A stretch of 64,000 bases of DNA from Paenibacillus flagellatus. Its GTDB lineage: Bacteria; Bacillota; Bacilli; Paenibacillales; NBRC-103111. The stretch lies in the NCBI RefSeq assembly GCF_003217775.1, contig NZ_QJVJ01000003.1, positions 62,001 through 126,000 of the forward strand, given 5' to 3'. Shown piece after piece: positions 42,638 to 50,670 of the stretch. The position numbers and the translations under genes are program-made. Position 1 is the stretch's first letter. Every line of letters starts with the position of its first letter. The notes under the pieces are model-generated. The model saw only the letters and a program-made list of their open reading frames with translations. It did no database searches and had not been told where the DNA came from.

Positions 42638-44701
42638 ATGAAGGGTCATGTACGCAAATGGGCGCAAGCCGCCGGACGATATCGGCGTTGGATCGCGATC
42701 GGGATCGCAGCGATGTTCCTTCTGGCGATCGCGGGAGTCGGATTATGGGTCCGGTCGCTCGATATAGGCAAGCTGGCGGACCCGCTTCTCGCTCCGACGC
42801 AGCTGATGGACCGGAACGGGGAGCCGGTGTCGGAGCTGTCGTCGTCGAAAATCGATCCCGTGCCGCTCGACCGGATTCCGGTTGCGCTTCGGCAGGCGAT
42901 CGTCGCGGTCGAAGACAAGCGGTTTTACGATCATGCCGGCGTGGACGGTTTCGGCATCGTCCGCGCCTTGTTCCGCAATGCGAAGGAGGGCGGCGTCTCG
43001 GAGGGCGGCAGCACGATTACGCAGCAGCTCGCCAAAAACCTGTTTTTGTCGCAGGAAAGGACGCTGTCCCGCAAGCTGAAGGAAGCGGCTTATGCGCTCA
43101 AAATCGAATGGACGTACGACAAGGACCGCATTCTCGAGACGTACTTGAACCAGATCTATTTCGGCGAAGGACAGTGGGGCGTCCAGCAGGCGGCGCTGAC
43201 GTATTTCGGCAAAGACGTCGACAAGCTCTCGCTGGCGGAGTGCGCGATGCTGGCCGCCCTGCCGAAGGCGCCGACCCACTATTCCCCTTTCCGGGATAAA
43301 GAGAAGGCGCTCGAGCGGCGCAACCTCGTGCTCGATCTGATGGCCGGGGAAGGCTACATCGGCGAGCAGGAGCGCGCCGAGGCGAAAGCTTCGCCGATCG
43401 TCGTGACGCAACGGCGCGACGACGGTCTTCGCGGACGATACGGCTCGTACGTCGACCAGGCGATCGAGGAGGCGATCCGTCAGTACGGTTTTACGGAACG
43501 GCAGCTGCTGGCCGGAGGCTTGCGCATCTACACCGAGCTCGACCCGAAGGTGCAGGACGCAGTGGAGACGACGTATAAGAACGACAAGCTGTTCCCCGCG
43601 AGCGCCCAGGACCGGATCGTCCAAAGCGGCGCCGTCATCGTCGACCCGTATACGGGCGGGGTGCGCGGCATCGTCGGCGGAAGGGGCGAACGCGTGTTCC
43701 GCGGCTTCAACCGGGCGACGCAGCTGAAGCGGCAGCCCGGCTCGACGTTCAAGCCGCTCATGGTATATGCGCCCGCACTCGAGAAAGGGTACCGGCCCGA
43801 TTCGAAGCTGTACGACGGCCCGCTCGACATTAACGGCTACCGGCCGACCGACTGGGACCGACGCTATCGGGGCGAGGTGACGATGAGGGAAGCGGTCATC
43901 CGTTCGTGGAACGTCCCCGCCGTCTGGCTGTTGAACGAAATCGGCCTCGGAACGGGCAAAGCGTTCGTCGCCAAGCTCGGCATCCCGCTCGCCGCGGGAG
44001 ACGACAACCTCGGTTTGGCGCTCGGCGGCATGCAGGAAGGCGTATCGCCGCTGCAAATGGCGCAGGCGTACGGCGCCTTCCCGAATCTCGGCGTCATGAT
44101 GCCGGCGCATACGATCGTGAAGGTGACGACGGCGGACGGCCGGGTGCTCGCCGAGCATCGGGCGGCTCCCGTGCAGGCGATGGAGCCGTCGGCCGCCTTC
44201 GCGATGACCGGCTTGCTCCTGGACGCCGTCCGTGAAGGCACCGCGTCGAACGGCGCGCTCGATCGTCCGACCGCCGGCAAGACCGGTACGACGGAGCTGC
44301 CGGAAACGGCGGAATTCGCGGGCGTCCCGGACGGCGCCAAGGACGCGTGGTTCGTCGGTTATACGCCGGAGCTCGTCGGCGCGGTCTGGATCGGCTACGA
44401 TCAGACCGACCGGGGCCATTATTTGTCCACCTCGGGCGGATATAACCCGGCGCTCGTGTTTCGCGAGATGATGAGCCTGGCGTTGAAGGACGTTCCCGTC
44501 TCGGCGTTCAAGCAGCCAACCGACGCCGGCAAATCCGTCCCGGGGAAAGCGAAGGACGACGATCGCCGGAAGACGCCGCCGGGTCAAGCGAAGAAGAAGG
44601 AGGAGGACGACAAGGGCAAACAGGACGAGAAAGAGGAGAAGAAGGGGAAAGGCAAGGAGAAAGGGCGAAACGAAGGGAAGGAAGACGAAGGCGACGATTG
44701 A
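42638..44701 (+). CDS. Class A penicillin-binding protein (transglycosylase/transpeptidase)
   Basis: A 687-residue bifunctional peptidoglycan synthase. It has an N-terminal membrane anchor (about 20-40) and a GT51 glycosyltransferase with the catalytic Glu in IVAVEDKRFYDHAGVDGFG, EGGSTITQQLAKNLFL and the later YLNQIYFGEGQWGVQQAA. The transpeptidase follows, with the SxxK motif in QPGSTFKPL, SxN in SWN and KTGT near residue 550. The C-terminus is a Lys/Glu-rich tail of about 60 residues. ATG 42638 follows a GGGGGAGAG SD; the frame is open upstream to 42617. It polymerises and cross-links glycan strands. The convergent PASTA pseudokinase ends nearby. Confidence 0.94.
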   Translation: MKGHVRKWAQAAGRYRRWIAIGIAAMFLLAIAGVGLWVRSLDIGKLADPLLAPTQLMDRNGEPVSELSSSKIDPVPLDRIPVALRQAIVAVEDKRFYDHAGVDGFGIVRALFRNAKEGGVSEGGSTITQQLAKNLFLSQERTLSRKLKEAAYALKIEWTYDKDRILETYLNQIYFGEGQWGVQQAALTYFGKDVDKLSLAECAMLAALPKAPTHYSPFRDKEKALERRNLVLDLMAGEGYIGEQERAEAKASPIVVTQRRDDGLRGRYGSYVDQAIEEAIRQYGFTERQLLAGGLRIYTELDPKVQDAVETTYKNDKLFPASAQDRIVQSGAVIVDPYTGGVRGIVGGRGERVFRGFNRATQLKRQPGSTFKPLMVYAPALEKGYRPDSKLYDGPLDINGYRPTDWDRRYRGEVTMREAVIRSWNVPAVWLLNEIGLGTGKAFVAKLGIPLAAGDDNLGLALGGMQEGVSPLQMAQAYGAFPNLGVMMPAHTIVKVTTADGRVLAEHRAAPVQAMEPSAAFAMTGLLLDAVREGTASNGALDRPTAGKTGTTELPETAEFAGVPDGAKDAWFVGYTPELVGAVWIGYDQTDRGHYLSTSGGYNPALVFREMMSLALKDVPVSAFKQPTDAGKSVPGKAKDDDRRKTPPGQAKKKEEDDKGKQDEKEEKKGKGKEKGRNEGKEDEGDD

Positions 44702-44749
44702 GGGAGGGCCGGATGGCGAAAATGAAAATACGGTCCGGCAACCTAAAGG

Positions 44750-44787
44750 CGGCCGGCCGGAACGCGGGAGTGCGTTTCGGCCGGCCG
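44750..44787. other. Large GC hairpin between convergent genes
   Basis: CGGCCGGCCGGAACGC at 44750-44765 pairs with GCGTTTCGGCCGGCCG at 44772-44787 with one G-U pair and a 6-nt loop. No T run. It probably blocks read-through between the penicillin-binding protein and the PASTA gene. Confidence 0.5.
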
Positions 44788-44814
44788 TTCGGCTTGCCGC
44801 GGTCGCTGAGCTCG

Positions 44815-46245
44815 TCAAGGATTGGAGCCCTTGCTGACGTAAAACGTCACCCGGCTGCCTTTCGCCACTTTCCCGTCCGGGGCCGGGTCTTGCTTGAATA
44901 CGGTACCCGCCGCCGCTTGGGCGTTCGCTTCGAGAAAGTACGAGTACCGGAGTCCGGCGGCCAAAGCTTGCTTCTCCGCATCGGCCTTCGACAGCCCGAC
45001 GAGCGAGGGGACCGTGACGGTATCGCCTTCGGTGGCGGCGACGGTGCCGCCGTTCCCGTTTCCATTCGAACTGCCTTCGCCGCCGGCCGCCGGAGGTTTG
45101 GCGGCATCCGCAGGCTTTTCGGAAGCGTTGGACGGACCGGGCTTTGCCGGCTGCTCCGGCTTCTGCGCGCCGCCGGTCTGCGGCTTCTCCTCGACGGCCG
45201 CTCCTGCCGGTACCGCCGCTTCCTTATCGCCGCGGGACATCGTCTCGACGAGCAGCACGAACGCGACGGCGAACACGGTCAAGCCGATGACGGCGAACGC
45301 CAAGCCCTGCCAAATCCGCTTGCCGACGCGAAGCAGCGGAGAGCGCCGCTTCGCCGGCTCGGACTGGTCCGTTACGCCGTCCTCGGCCGGCTCCGGACGA
45401 ACTCGCTCCGACGTCCCGGCGTCTTCCGCCGGTTCGTCGTCGATGCGCCGGACGAACGCCCGAGCCGTCTCCGCCGATTCCGCCTTCCGCGGCGCATTCG
45501 CCGGCCTTACGTCCTCGATCGCCGGCCGCGCCGCCGTCGTCTCGCGGCCGCGGACCGTCGAGGCTTCGGACAATCGGCCCAGATGCTGGAGAAGCGACGA
45601 GAGCGACAGCTGCTCCCGCCAAGCGTTCACGACGGCGGATACCGCCATACTTTTCAGTGCCGGCGAAGCGTCGCGCATCGACTGACGGAGCGCATGCGCG
45701 ATCCGCTCGCTGTCGGCCGGAACGCGCTCGTCCCCGGTGACGAGCAGGAACAGCAGGCCGGCGACGCTTTTGGACAGCCGCTCGCCCCGTTCGCTCCGGC
45801 TCCAGCCGTCGATCAGGTGGAGCTTGCGATCGTCGGTCACCCAGACGTTGTCCGGGTCGAGCGAGACGTCGAGCGCACGGTCTTCCGCCGCATCCAGCAG
45901 CGCTTCCCCGAATTCGGCGACGATGGCGGCCGCTTCCTGCACCGGCAGCGGCTGCATCCGGACGAACTGCCGGAAAGGCTGCCCTTTCTTGAAATCGATC
46001 GCGACACGGATCGAATCCGCGCCGACCTCCACGTCAAGCAGATGGAGAAACGGCGGCTTGCCCGAGCTGGGCGACGCGTGGCCGATCGCCCGGACCGTTT
46101 CGTCGGTCGAGCCGGTTCCCCGGATCGGAATTTCGTATACGAGAACGGGCCGACGCAGCGCCAAGTCTTGACCGGCGTACAGTCGGCCTCCGTTCAGAGG
46201 AGACAATAAGGCGTCCAGCGCATAGCGGTCTTGTTCCTTGTTCAT
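44815..46245 (-). CDS. PASTA-domain pseudokinase-like membrane protein
   Basis: A 476-residue one-pass membrane protein. The first 210 residues align in outline with a Ser/Thr kinase lobe: a glycine-loop-like LNGGRLYAGQDLALRRPVLV, then VYEI where VAIK would carry the ATP lysine (Lys to Glu), a catalytic-loop relic SLDPDNVWVTDD where the HRD aspartate is Ser and the Lys is Asp, and LIDGW in place of DFG. An acidic linker, a membrane helix (about 305-325), a Pro/Ala/Gly-rich spacer and one PASTA domain (about 410-475, VPSLVGLSKADAEKQALAAG) follow. It lacks kinase chemistry but keeps the PrkC/StkP plan. ATG 46245 follows GGGGTGA; a GTG lies 9 nt upstream. Confidence 0.72.
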   Translation of the reverse strand: MNKEQDRYALDALLSPLNGGRLYAGQDLALRRPVLVYEIPIRGTGSTDETVRAIGHASPSSGKPPFLHLLDVEVGADSIRVAIDFKKGQPFRQFVRMQPLPVQEAAAIVAEFGEALLDAAEDRALDVSLDPDNVWVTDDRKLHLIDGWSRSERGERLSKSVAGLLFLLVTGDERVPADSERIAHALRQSMRDASPALKSMAVSAVVNAWREQLSLSSLLQHLGRLSEASTVRGRETTAARPAIEDVRPANAPRKAESAETARAFVRRIDDEPAEDAGTSERVRPEPAEDGVTDQSEPAKRRSPLLRVGKRIWQGLAFAVIGLTVFAVAFVLLVETMSRGDKEAAVPAGAAVEEKPQTGGAQKPEQPAKPGPSNASEKPADAAKPPAAGGEGSSNGNGNGGTVAATEGDTVTVPSLVGLSKADAEKQALAAGLRYSYFLEANAQAAAGTVFKQDPAPDGKVAKGSRVTFYVSKGSNP

Positions 46246-46325
46246 TCGAATCACCCCGTTTTCTTCTCTATTCCATAACGTTCGAAAAGATGACTCGTTT
46301 TAGGCGCATACGTTCGCGATACGGG

Positions 46326-46354
46326 TTGAAAAGGGGGACGGTTTCGATCATGAT
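46326..46354 (+). promoter_or_regulatory. Possible sigma-A promoter of the IF-3-like gene
   Basis: TTGAAA at 46326-46331 and CATGAT at 46349-46354, spaced by 17 bp, about 40 nt ahead of the TTG start. Confidence 0.45.
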
Positions 46355-46393
46355 AGGAAGAGCCTGGACCTGACCAAACGAGTAGGAGCGTGA

Positions 46394-46876
46394 TTGCAAG
46401 CGATGATCATGAACGAGAAAATAAAAGCGTCCGAAGTGACGCTGACCGGCTTGGACGGCGAACCGCTGGGCGTCGTGCCGACAGCCGAAGCGCTGGCGAT
46501 GGCGAAAAAGCTCAAGGTGGACCTCGTCTGCACGTCGCTGGCGATCAGCCCGCCGCCGTGCAGGCTGATCGCCGCCTCGGACGCGAAGCGGGAAGCGCAG
46601 CAGGCGCGCAAGAGCGAACGGCCCGCCAAGGTGAAGGAGATCCGGCTGACGCCCCATATCGAGGAGCACGATCTCGACACGAAGCGGCGGCAGGCGGAGA
46701 CGATGCTCAAAGCCGGAGACGCGGCGTTGTTCGTCGTCCGCATCCAAGGCAAAGAAGCCGCCAAGGCGAAGGAGCTGCTTGACGGCTTGATTCGGGAATT
46801 GAAGTCGGTCGGGAAACCGAAGACGGGTGTACAGACGAGCGGGAAGCAGGTCCAAGTGCAGCTTGATCCGCTGTAA
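46394..46876 (+). CDS. Divergent translation initiation factor IF-3 paralogue
   Basis: A 160-residue IF-3-like protein. The N-terminal domain (MNEKIKASEVTLTGLDGEP then LGVVPTAEALAMAK) and the C-terminal core (KVKEIRLTPHIEEHDLDTK) are clear, but the middle reads DLVCTSLAISPPPCRLIAAS where IF-3 normally has APNAKPPVCRIMDYGKYKY, and the C-terminal half is shorter, lacking the GRAITH-like strand. True infC is followed by rpmI and rplT; here it is a lone gene beside xerS. The TTG at 46394 fits a TAGGAG SD at 5 nt; the next Met codons are 3 and 5 codons later. It may be a specialised ribosome factor; function not proven. Confidence 0.72.
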   Translation: MQAMIMNEKIKASEVTLTGLDGEPLGVVPTAEALAMAKKLKVDLVCTSLAISPPPCRLIAASDAKREAQQARKSERPAKVKEIRLTPHIEEHDLDTKRRQAETMLKAGDAALFVVRIQGKEAAKAKELLDGLIRELKSVGKPKTGVQTSGKQVQVQLDPL

Positions 46877-46884
46877 CGGCTGAT

Positions 46885-46912
46885 GGTTTCCATAATATAT
46901 ATTATGTAACGA
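46885..46912. repeat. Xer/dif-like 28-bp site A
   Basis: The arms are GGTTTCCATAA (46885-46895) and TTATGTAACGA (46902-46912) around the central hexamer TATATA. The stretch AATATATATTATGTAA is identical over 16 bp to the B. subtilis dif site as I recall it. It lies between the 3' ends of the IF-3-like gene and xerS, and is the best dif-like candidate of the four. Confidence 0.5.
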
Positions 46913-46918
46913 TGAACA

Positions 46919-48004
46919 CTACGAGTCCCGCTCGCGGCGGTCGATCGCTTCGGCCATCGTTTTGTCGGTCAAGTGCGCATAAATTTGCGTCGTTTCCGGC
47001 GAAGCGTGGCCGAGCTGCTCCTGTGTCTTGTAGATGTCGTTGCTGAGATAATAATCGGTCGCGAACGAATGCCGCAGCTTATGGACGGACAAGTACGGCT
47101 TCCCGAAATGTTTGGCGTATTTCACGACCATTTCCTGAATGGCGCGCTTCGTCATCCGTTTGCCTTCCTTTTGGCCGTTGGCTACGGCCAGGAAGAGCGC
47201 CTTTTCCCTTTTGTCGGGATTGTACCGCGCCTGCCGGATTTCCATATACCGGTTCAGCTTGTCGACCGCCTCTTGGCGAAAGTAGACGGGCGTTTTGAAC
47301 GTTTCGTCGTTTTTGCCCTTGCGGTAGACGTAGACGAGCTTTTTCTTCAAATCCAGATCGTCCACGTTCAAATTGACGACTTCCGACACCCGCAGCCCGG
47401 AATTCAAAATGAGGCTGACGATGCAGACGTCGCGGATTTTGTTCAGCTCGTGCGCGTACAGCGCCTGCTTGTTGCGCGAGACGTCCTGGGGATAGCCCGT
47501 GGCGACGTAATCGATGAACTCCTCGATTTCCGCCTCCTGCAGCAGCTTGCCTTCCAGCTTCGCGGCCGTATCTTTCGGCTTGTGGGTCCGCTTGATTTCG
47601 ACCTTCGCCATCACGTTCCGCTTCAGGAGCGGGTAGAAGTCGTCGTCCTCCGCGATTTGGCTCAAGTAATGGAACAGCGAGCGGAGGGAGGAGAGCTTGC
47701 GGGAAATCGTCGTTTTCGTATTCGACTGCTCTTTTTTCGTGGACAAAAACATTTTGAAATGATCGATGTTGTCCATGCGCAGCTTCTCCAGCGTTTCCAG
47801 CGGAATGTCCCGGATCGCCGTCGCGTCGCTGAGCCCTTCGGCCAGCAGCCAGGAAAAAAACGTCTCGTAATCGCGCACATATTCGAGCAGCGAGGACGGG
47901 GACAAGTCCGGCAGCTTGTAGTTGATGAATTTTTCGACGTACCAGGGCATGGAGGGCACTTTTTTATCGAGCTCGATCCGGTCTTTCTGTTTGATTACGT
48001 TCAT
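46919..48004 (-). CDS. xerS: Tyrosine recombinase XerS-type
   Basis: A 361-residue site-specific tyrosine recombinase. The core DNA-binding SAM-like domain (about 15-135) precedes the catalytic domain with R205 (LNSGLRVSEVVNL), K229 (RKGKND), H308 and R311 (HKLRHSFAT), H333 (QLGHASPETTQ) and the nucleophile Y342 (IYAHL). Length and domain layout match the single recombinase XerS of Streptococcus and some Bacillales, which resolves chromosome dimers at one site next to the gene. The ATG follows GAGGG by 7 nt. Dif-like 28-bp sites lie at each end of the gene, 38 bp before the start and 7 bp after the stop. Confidence 0.9.
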   Translation of the reverse strand: MNVIKQKDRIELDKKVPSMPWYVEKFINYKLPDLSPSSLLEYVRDYETFFSWLLAEGLSDATAIRDIPLETLEKLRMDNIDHFKMFLSTKKEQSNTKTTISRKLSSLRSLFHYLSQIAEDDDFYPLLKRNVMAKVEIKRTHKPKDTAAKLEGKLLQEAEIEEFIDYVATGYPQDVSRNKQALYAHELNKIRDVCIVSLILNSGLRVSEVVNLNVDDLDLKKKLVYVYRKGKNDETFKTPVYFRQEAVDKLNRYMEIRQARYNPDKREKALFLAVANGQKEGKRMTKRAIQEMVVKYAKHFGKPYLSVHKLRHSFATDYYLSNDIYKTQEQLGHASPETTQIYAHLTDKTMAEAIDRRERDS

Positions 48005-48041
48005 CGGGCAACCCTCGCTTTCCGTCTTGTCACAAATAGAA

Positions 48042-48069
48042 AGTTTACATAAGAAATATTACGTAACGT
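48042..48069. repeat. Xer/dif-like 28-bp site B
   Basis: The arms are AGTTTACATAA (48042-48052) and TTACGTAACGT (48059-48069) around GAAATA. On the minus strand the right arm reads TTATGTAAACT, the exact XerD arm of B. subtilis dif as I recall it. It sits 38 bp ahead of the xerS start codon. Confidence 0.55.
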
Positions 48070-48219
48070 TTGGTGGCCGGACGATTTCGAACCGTTCTCC
48101 TCTTACCACTATACAAAAGCCGAAACGGGGAGGCAAACGGAAAACCGTTTCGGCGGCCCGTCCGTTTCCTCCTTTGCAAGCCTTTTCAATCATACGAGGA
48201 AACGGGAGGGAATGGACGA

Positions 48220-49833
48220 ATGCGTGTACGAAGCAAACTGGCGGCCATCGCGATGGCCGGGACGATGATGCTGTCGTCCGTGCAAATGGCGCTGGCCGCG
48301 AACGAACCTGCGGCCGCCAACGTGAAGACGGACTCGCAGCTGGTGACGGAGCTCGGCGTGCTGCAGGGGGACGGGAACGGCGTAACGCCCGCCTACCTGG
48401 CGAAGACGACGACTCGCATCCAGGCGGCGATCTTGTTTTTGCGGCTGAAGGGGTTGGAGCAGGAGGCGCTCGCCTTCAAGGGCGCCGACAATTTCTCCGA
48501 TGCGGATCTGGTCGGGGACGCCAATAAAGCGATTATGGCGTACCTGAAAGCGAATCCGGGCTTGGGCTGGACCGGCACGGGGGACGGCCGGTTCGATCCG
48601 CTGTCGGGCGTGACGGCGCAGCAGTATTACAAGGTGCTGCTGGATGCGCTCGGCTACAAGCAGGATGCCGATTTCGCTTACGCCGACACGATCGGCTTCG
48701 CGGCAACACGCGGATTGTCCCAAATCGCCGATGCCGGCGCATTGCGTAACGGCCATATCGCGGCCGCTACCGCTGAAGCGTTAAAGCTTCGCGTGAAGGG
48801 CGGAGACCGCTCGCTCGCGGAGGTGCTGGCCGAACAGAAGGCGATCGACGCCGGCCAGGCGTCGCAGGCGCAGGCGGCCCGCATCGAGGTCGTAACCGAC
48901 GATAAGCTCGGATCGCATTTGGTCGACGAGAACGGCAAGACGCTGTACACGTTCGCGAAGGACGGCGACAACGCGAGCGCCTGCAAAGACCAATGCGCGG
49001 TCAATTGGCCGATCTACTATGCCGAGAACATCCTGGTGCCCGATTGGCTGAACGCCGCCGACTTCAAGACGATCGTGCGCGAAGACGGCGGCAAGCAGAC
49101 GACGTATAAGGGGAAGCCGCTCTATTATTTCGCCAAGGACGTAAAAGCGGGCGACGCGAACGGGCAAGGCGTCAACGATGTCTGGTTCGTCGTCCGGTTC
49201 TCCTCCGCAACGGTCGCGAAAAAGGAAGGATTGGGCTCGTACTTGACCGATTCGAACGGGAGGACGCTGTACTTGTTTACGAAGGACGGTCAAGGCAAGA
49301 GCGTATGCTCCGGCACGTGCGAAGCGAACTGGCCGATCTTTTATTCCCCCTATCCGTCTGCGGCTGACGGACTGAAAGCCGAAGACTTCGGTACGATCGT
49401 CCGCGACGACGGCACGAAGCAGACGACGTACAAAGGCAGTCCGCTCTACTATTTCGCCAAGGACGAGCGGGCCGGGGATACGAAGGGACAAGGCGTCAAC
49501 AACGTCTGGTACGTCATCCAGCCCGCCGGTGCCGCCGAAGAGGAGAAGCCGGGCGCGCCGGCCGGGACCGTGCACGAAACGGACATCGCAAACTTCGCTT
49601 TCGTCCCGGAAATGACGATCAAAGCCGGCGACAGCATCAAGTTCACGAACCGCGACCCGGCCGAGCACAACGTCGTATCCGATGCGACCGTCGACGGGAA
49701 GCCGCTGTTCGAGACGCCACTGTTCGGCATGAACGAGTCGTACACGCTGACGTTCGACAAGCCGGGCGAGTATACGTACTACTGCGAGCCGCACAAATCG
49801 TTCATGAAGGGAAAAATTATCGTTCAACAATAG
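48220..49833 (+). CDS. Secreted protein with two PF03640-type repeats and a cupredoxin domain
   Basis: A 537-residue exported protein. A signal peptide ends near MALAAN (about residue 27). The next about 180 residues are helical and unassigned. Two repeats of the secreted-repeat family PF03640 follow (LGSHLVDENGKTLYTFAKD at about 228 and LGSYLTDSNGRTLYLFTKD at about 343), each with a Cys-x3-Cys (ACKDQC, VCSGTC) followed by NWPI. The C-terminal 100 residues are a plastocyanin-like cupredoxin with type 1 copper ligands: His in AEHNVV, Cys and His in YYCEPH and Met in SFMKG. The combination suggests extracellular electron transfer or copper handling. ATG 48220 follows GGGAGGG. Confidence 0.82.
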   Translation: MRVRSKLAAIAMAGTMMLSSVQMALAANEPAAANVKTDSQLVTELGVLQGDGNGVTPAYLAKTTTRIQAAILFLRLKGLEQEALAFKGADNFSDADLVGDANKAIMAYLKANPGLGWTGTGDGRFDPLSGVTAQQYYKVLLDALGYKQDADFAYADTIGFAATRGLSQIADAGALRNGHIAAATAEALKLRVKGGDRSLAEVLAEQKAIDAGQASQAQAARIEVVTDDKLGSHLVDENGKTLYTFAKDGDNASACKDQCAVNWPIYYAENILVPDWLNAADFKTIVREDGGKQTTYKGKPLYYFAKDVKAGDANGQGVNDVWFVVRFSSATVAKKEGLGSYLTDSNGRTLYLFTKDGQGKSVCSGTCEANWPIFYSPYPSAADGLKAEDFGTIVRDDGTKQTTYKGSPLYYFAKDERAGDTKGQGVNNVWYVIQPAGAAEEEKPGAPAGTVHETDIANFAFVPEMTIKAGDSIKFTNRDPAEHNVVSDATVDGKPLFETPLFGMNESYTLTFDKPGEYTYYCEPHKSFMKGKIIVQQ

Positions 49834-49852
49834 AAAGCGCCTCGTTGGCTGT

Positions 49853-49898
49853 ACCCAAGCTCTTGCATCGGAGGATGCCGAGAGCTTGGGTGCTTTTT
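49853..49898 (+). terminator. Rho-independent terminator
   Basis: ACCCAAGCTCT at 49853-49863 pairs with AGAGCTTGGGT at 49881-49891, with an inner GCATC/GATGC stem, followed by GC and five T. Confidence 0.9.
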
Positions 49899-49908
49899 CG
49901 ATTGAATA

Positions 49909-49936
49909 AGTAGACATAATAAATGTTATGTCTTCT
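49909..49936. repeat. Xer/dif-like 28-bp site C
   Basis: The arms are AGTAGACATAA (49909-49919) and TTATGTCTTCT (49926-49936) around TAAATG. The arms are inverted repeats at 10 of 11 positions, the most symmetric site of the four. It follows the terminator of the cupredoxin gene. Confidence 0.5.
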
Positions 49937-50039
49937 ACAAGCGATGGGACGATCGTTGTGCTACAATGGACGAACGTCGGAACGCGGTCGGCTCATGATC
50001 GTGTCCGCAGGACGAGTGCACGGTGAGAGGAGACGCGCC

Positions 50040-50591
50040 ATGATTTATATCGCGCTGCTGCGCGGCGTGAACGTCGGCGGCAAACATAAAGTCAACATGG
50101 CCGAATTAAGGTCGATGCTGGAGCGGATGGGCTTCCGGCGGGTGCAGACGTATATCCAGAGCGGCAACGTGCTGTTCGAATCGGACGAGGATGCGGACAA
50201 GCTGCGTTCTCGTATCGAGGAAGGCATCCGGGAGACGTTCGGCGTCCCGGCCGCCGTCGTCCTGCGAACGGCCGACGAATTCGACCGGATCGTTGCGGGC
50301 TGTCCGTACGCGCCGGACACCTTGCCGGAAGGGGCCAGCCTCCACGTGTCGCTGCTCGTCGAGCCGATTTCGCAGGACGACCTCGATTCGTTGACGAACG
50401 CCGCTGTCGGAGGAGACGAGTTTCGTCTCGACGGCTTCACCGTTTACTTGCTGTTCCGGCAAAGCGTGCTGGACTCGAAGCTGGCCGCCCGGCTGCAAAA
50501 GCTCGGCACCCTTTCGACGTCGCGCAACTGGAACACGATCGTCAAGCTGAAGTCGATGGCCGACGCCATGGGTCGCGAAGCGACCGGATAA
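50040..50591 (+). CDS. DUF1697 protein
   Basis: A 183-residue cytosolic protein of the DUF1697 family. The opening MIYIALLRGVNVGGKHKVNM, and then MGFRRVQTYIQSGNVLFES, is the family hallmark. The rest is an alpha/beta fold with AAVVLRTADEFDRI and a Trp/Asn-containing end (LSTSRNWNTIVKL) typical of the family. Its biochemical role is unknown. ATG 50040 follows a GAGAGGAG SD; a frame open to 49923 is not family-like. It lies between the dif-like site C and the Gln-rich gene. Confidence 0.88.
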   Translation: MIYIALLRGVNVGGKHKVNMAELRSMLERMGFRRVQTYIQSGNVLFESDEDADKLRSRIEEGIRETFGVPAAVVLRTADEFDRIVAGCPYAPDTLPEGASLHVSLLVEPISQDDLDSLTNAAVGGDEFRLDGFTVYLLFRQSVLDSKLAARLQKLGTLSTSRNWNTIVKLKSMADAMGREATG

Positions 50592-50611
50592 AATTTCCTC
50601 GGGCGCGACAT

Positions 50612-50655
50612 GCTAATCGGTAGACGGCCGCCGATCAGACGGCCGCACGATTAGC
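50612..50655 (+). other. Long hairpin in the leader of the Gln-rich protein gene
   Basis: GCTAATCG at 50612-50619 pairs with CGATTAGC at 50648-50655, and inside it GGCCG (50626-50630) can pair with CGGCC (50640-50644). It lies between the DUF1697 stop and the SD of the next gene, without a T run, so it may regulate translation. Confidence 0.45.
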
Positions 50656-50670
50656 GATGGAGGGATCCGC

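Noticed and set aside
42743-44818. A 691-codon minus-strand frame opposite the penicillin-binding protein
   Set aside because: It is antisense to a gene with all GT51 and transpeptidase motifs, and has no motif of its own.
46885-49936. An insertion sequence or transposon around xerS
   Set aside because: No transposase, no long terminal inverted repeats and no target duplications are visible. The repeats fit Xer sites better.
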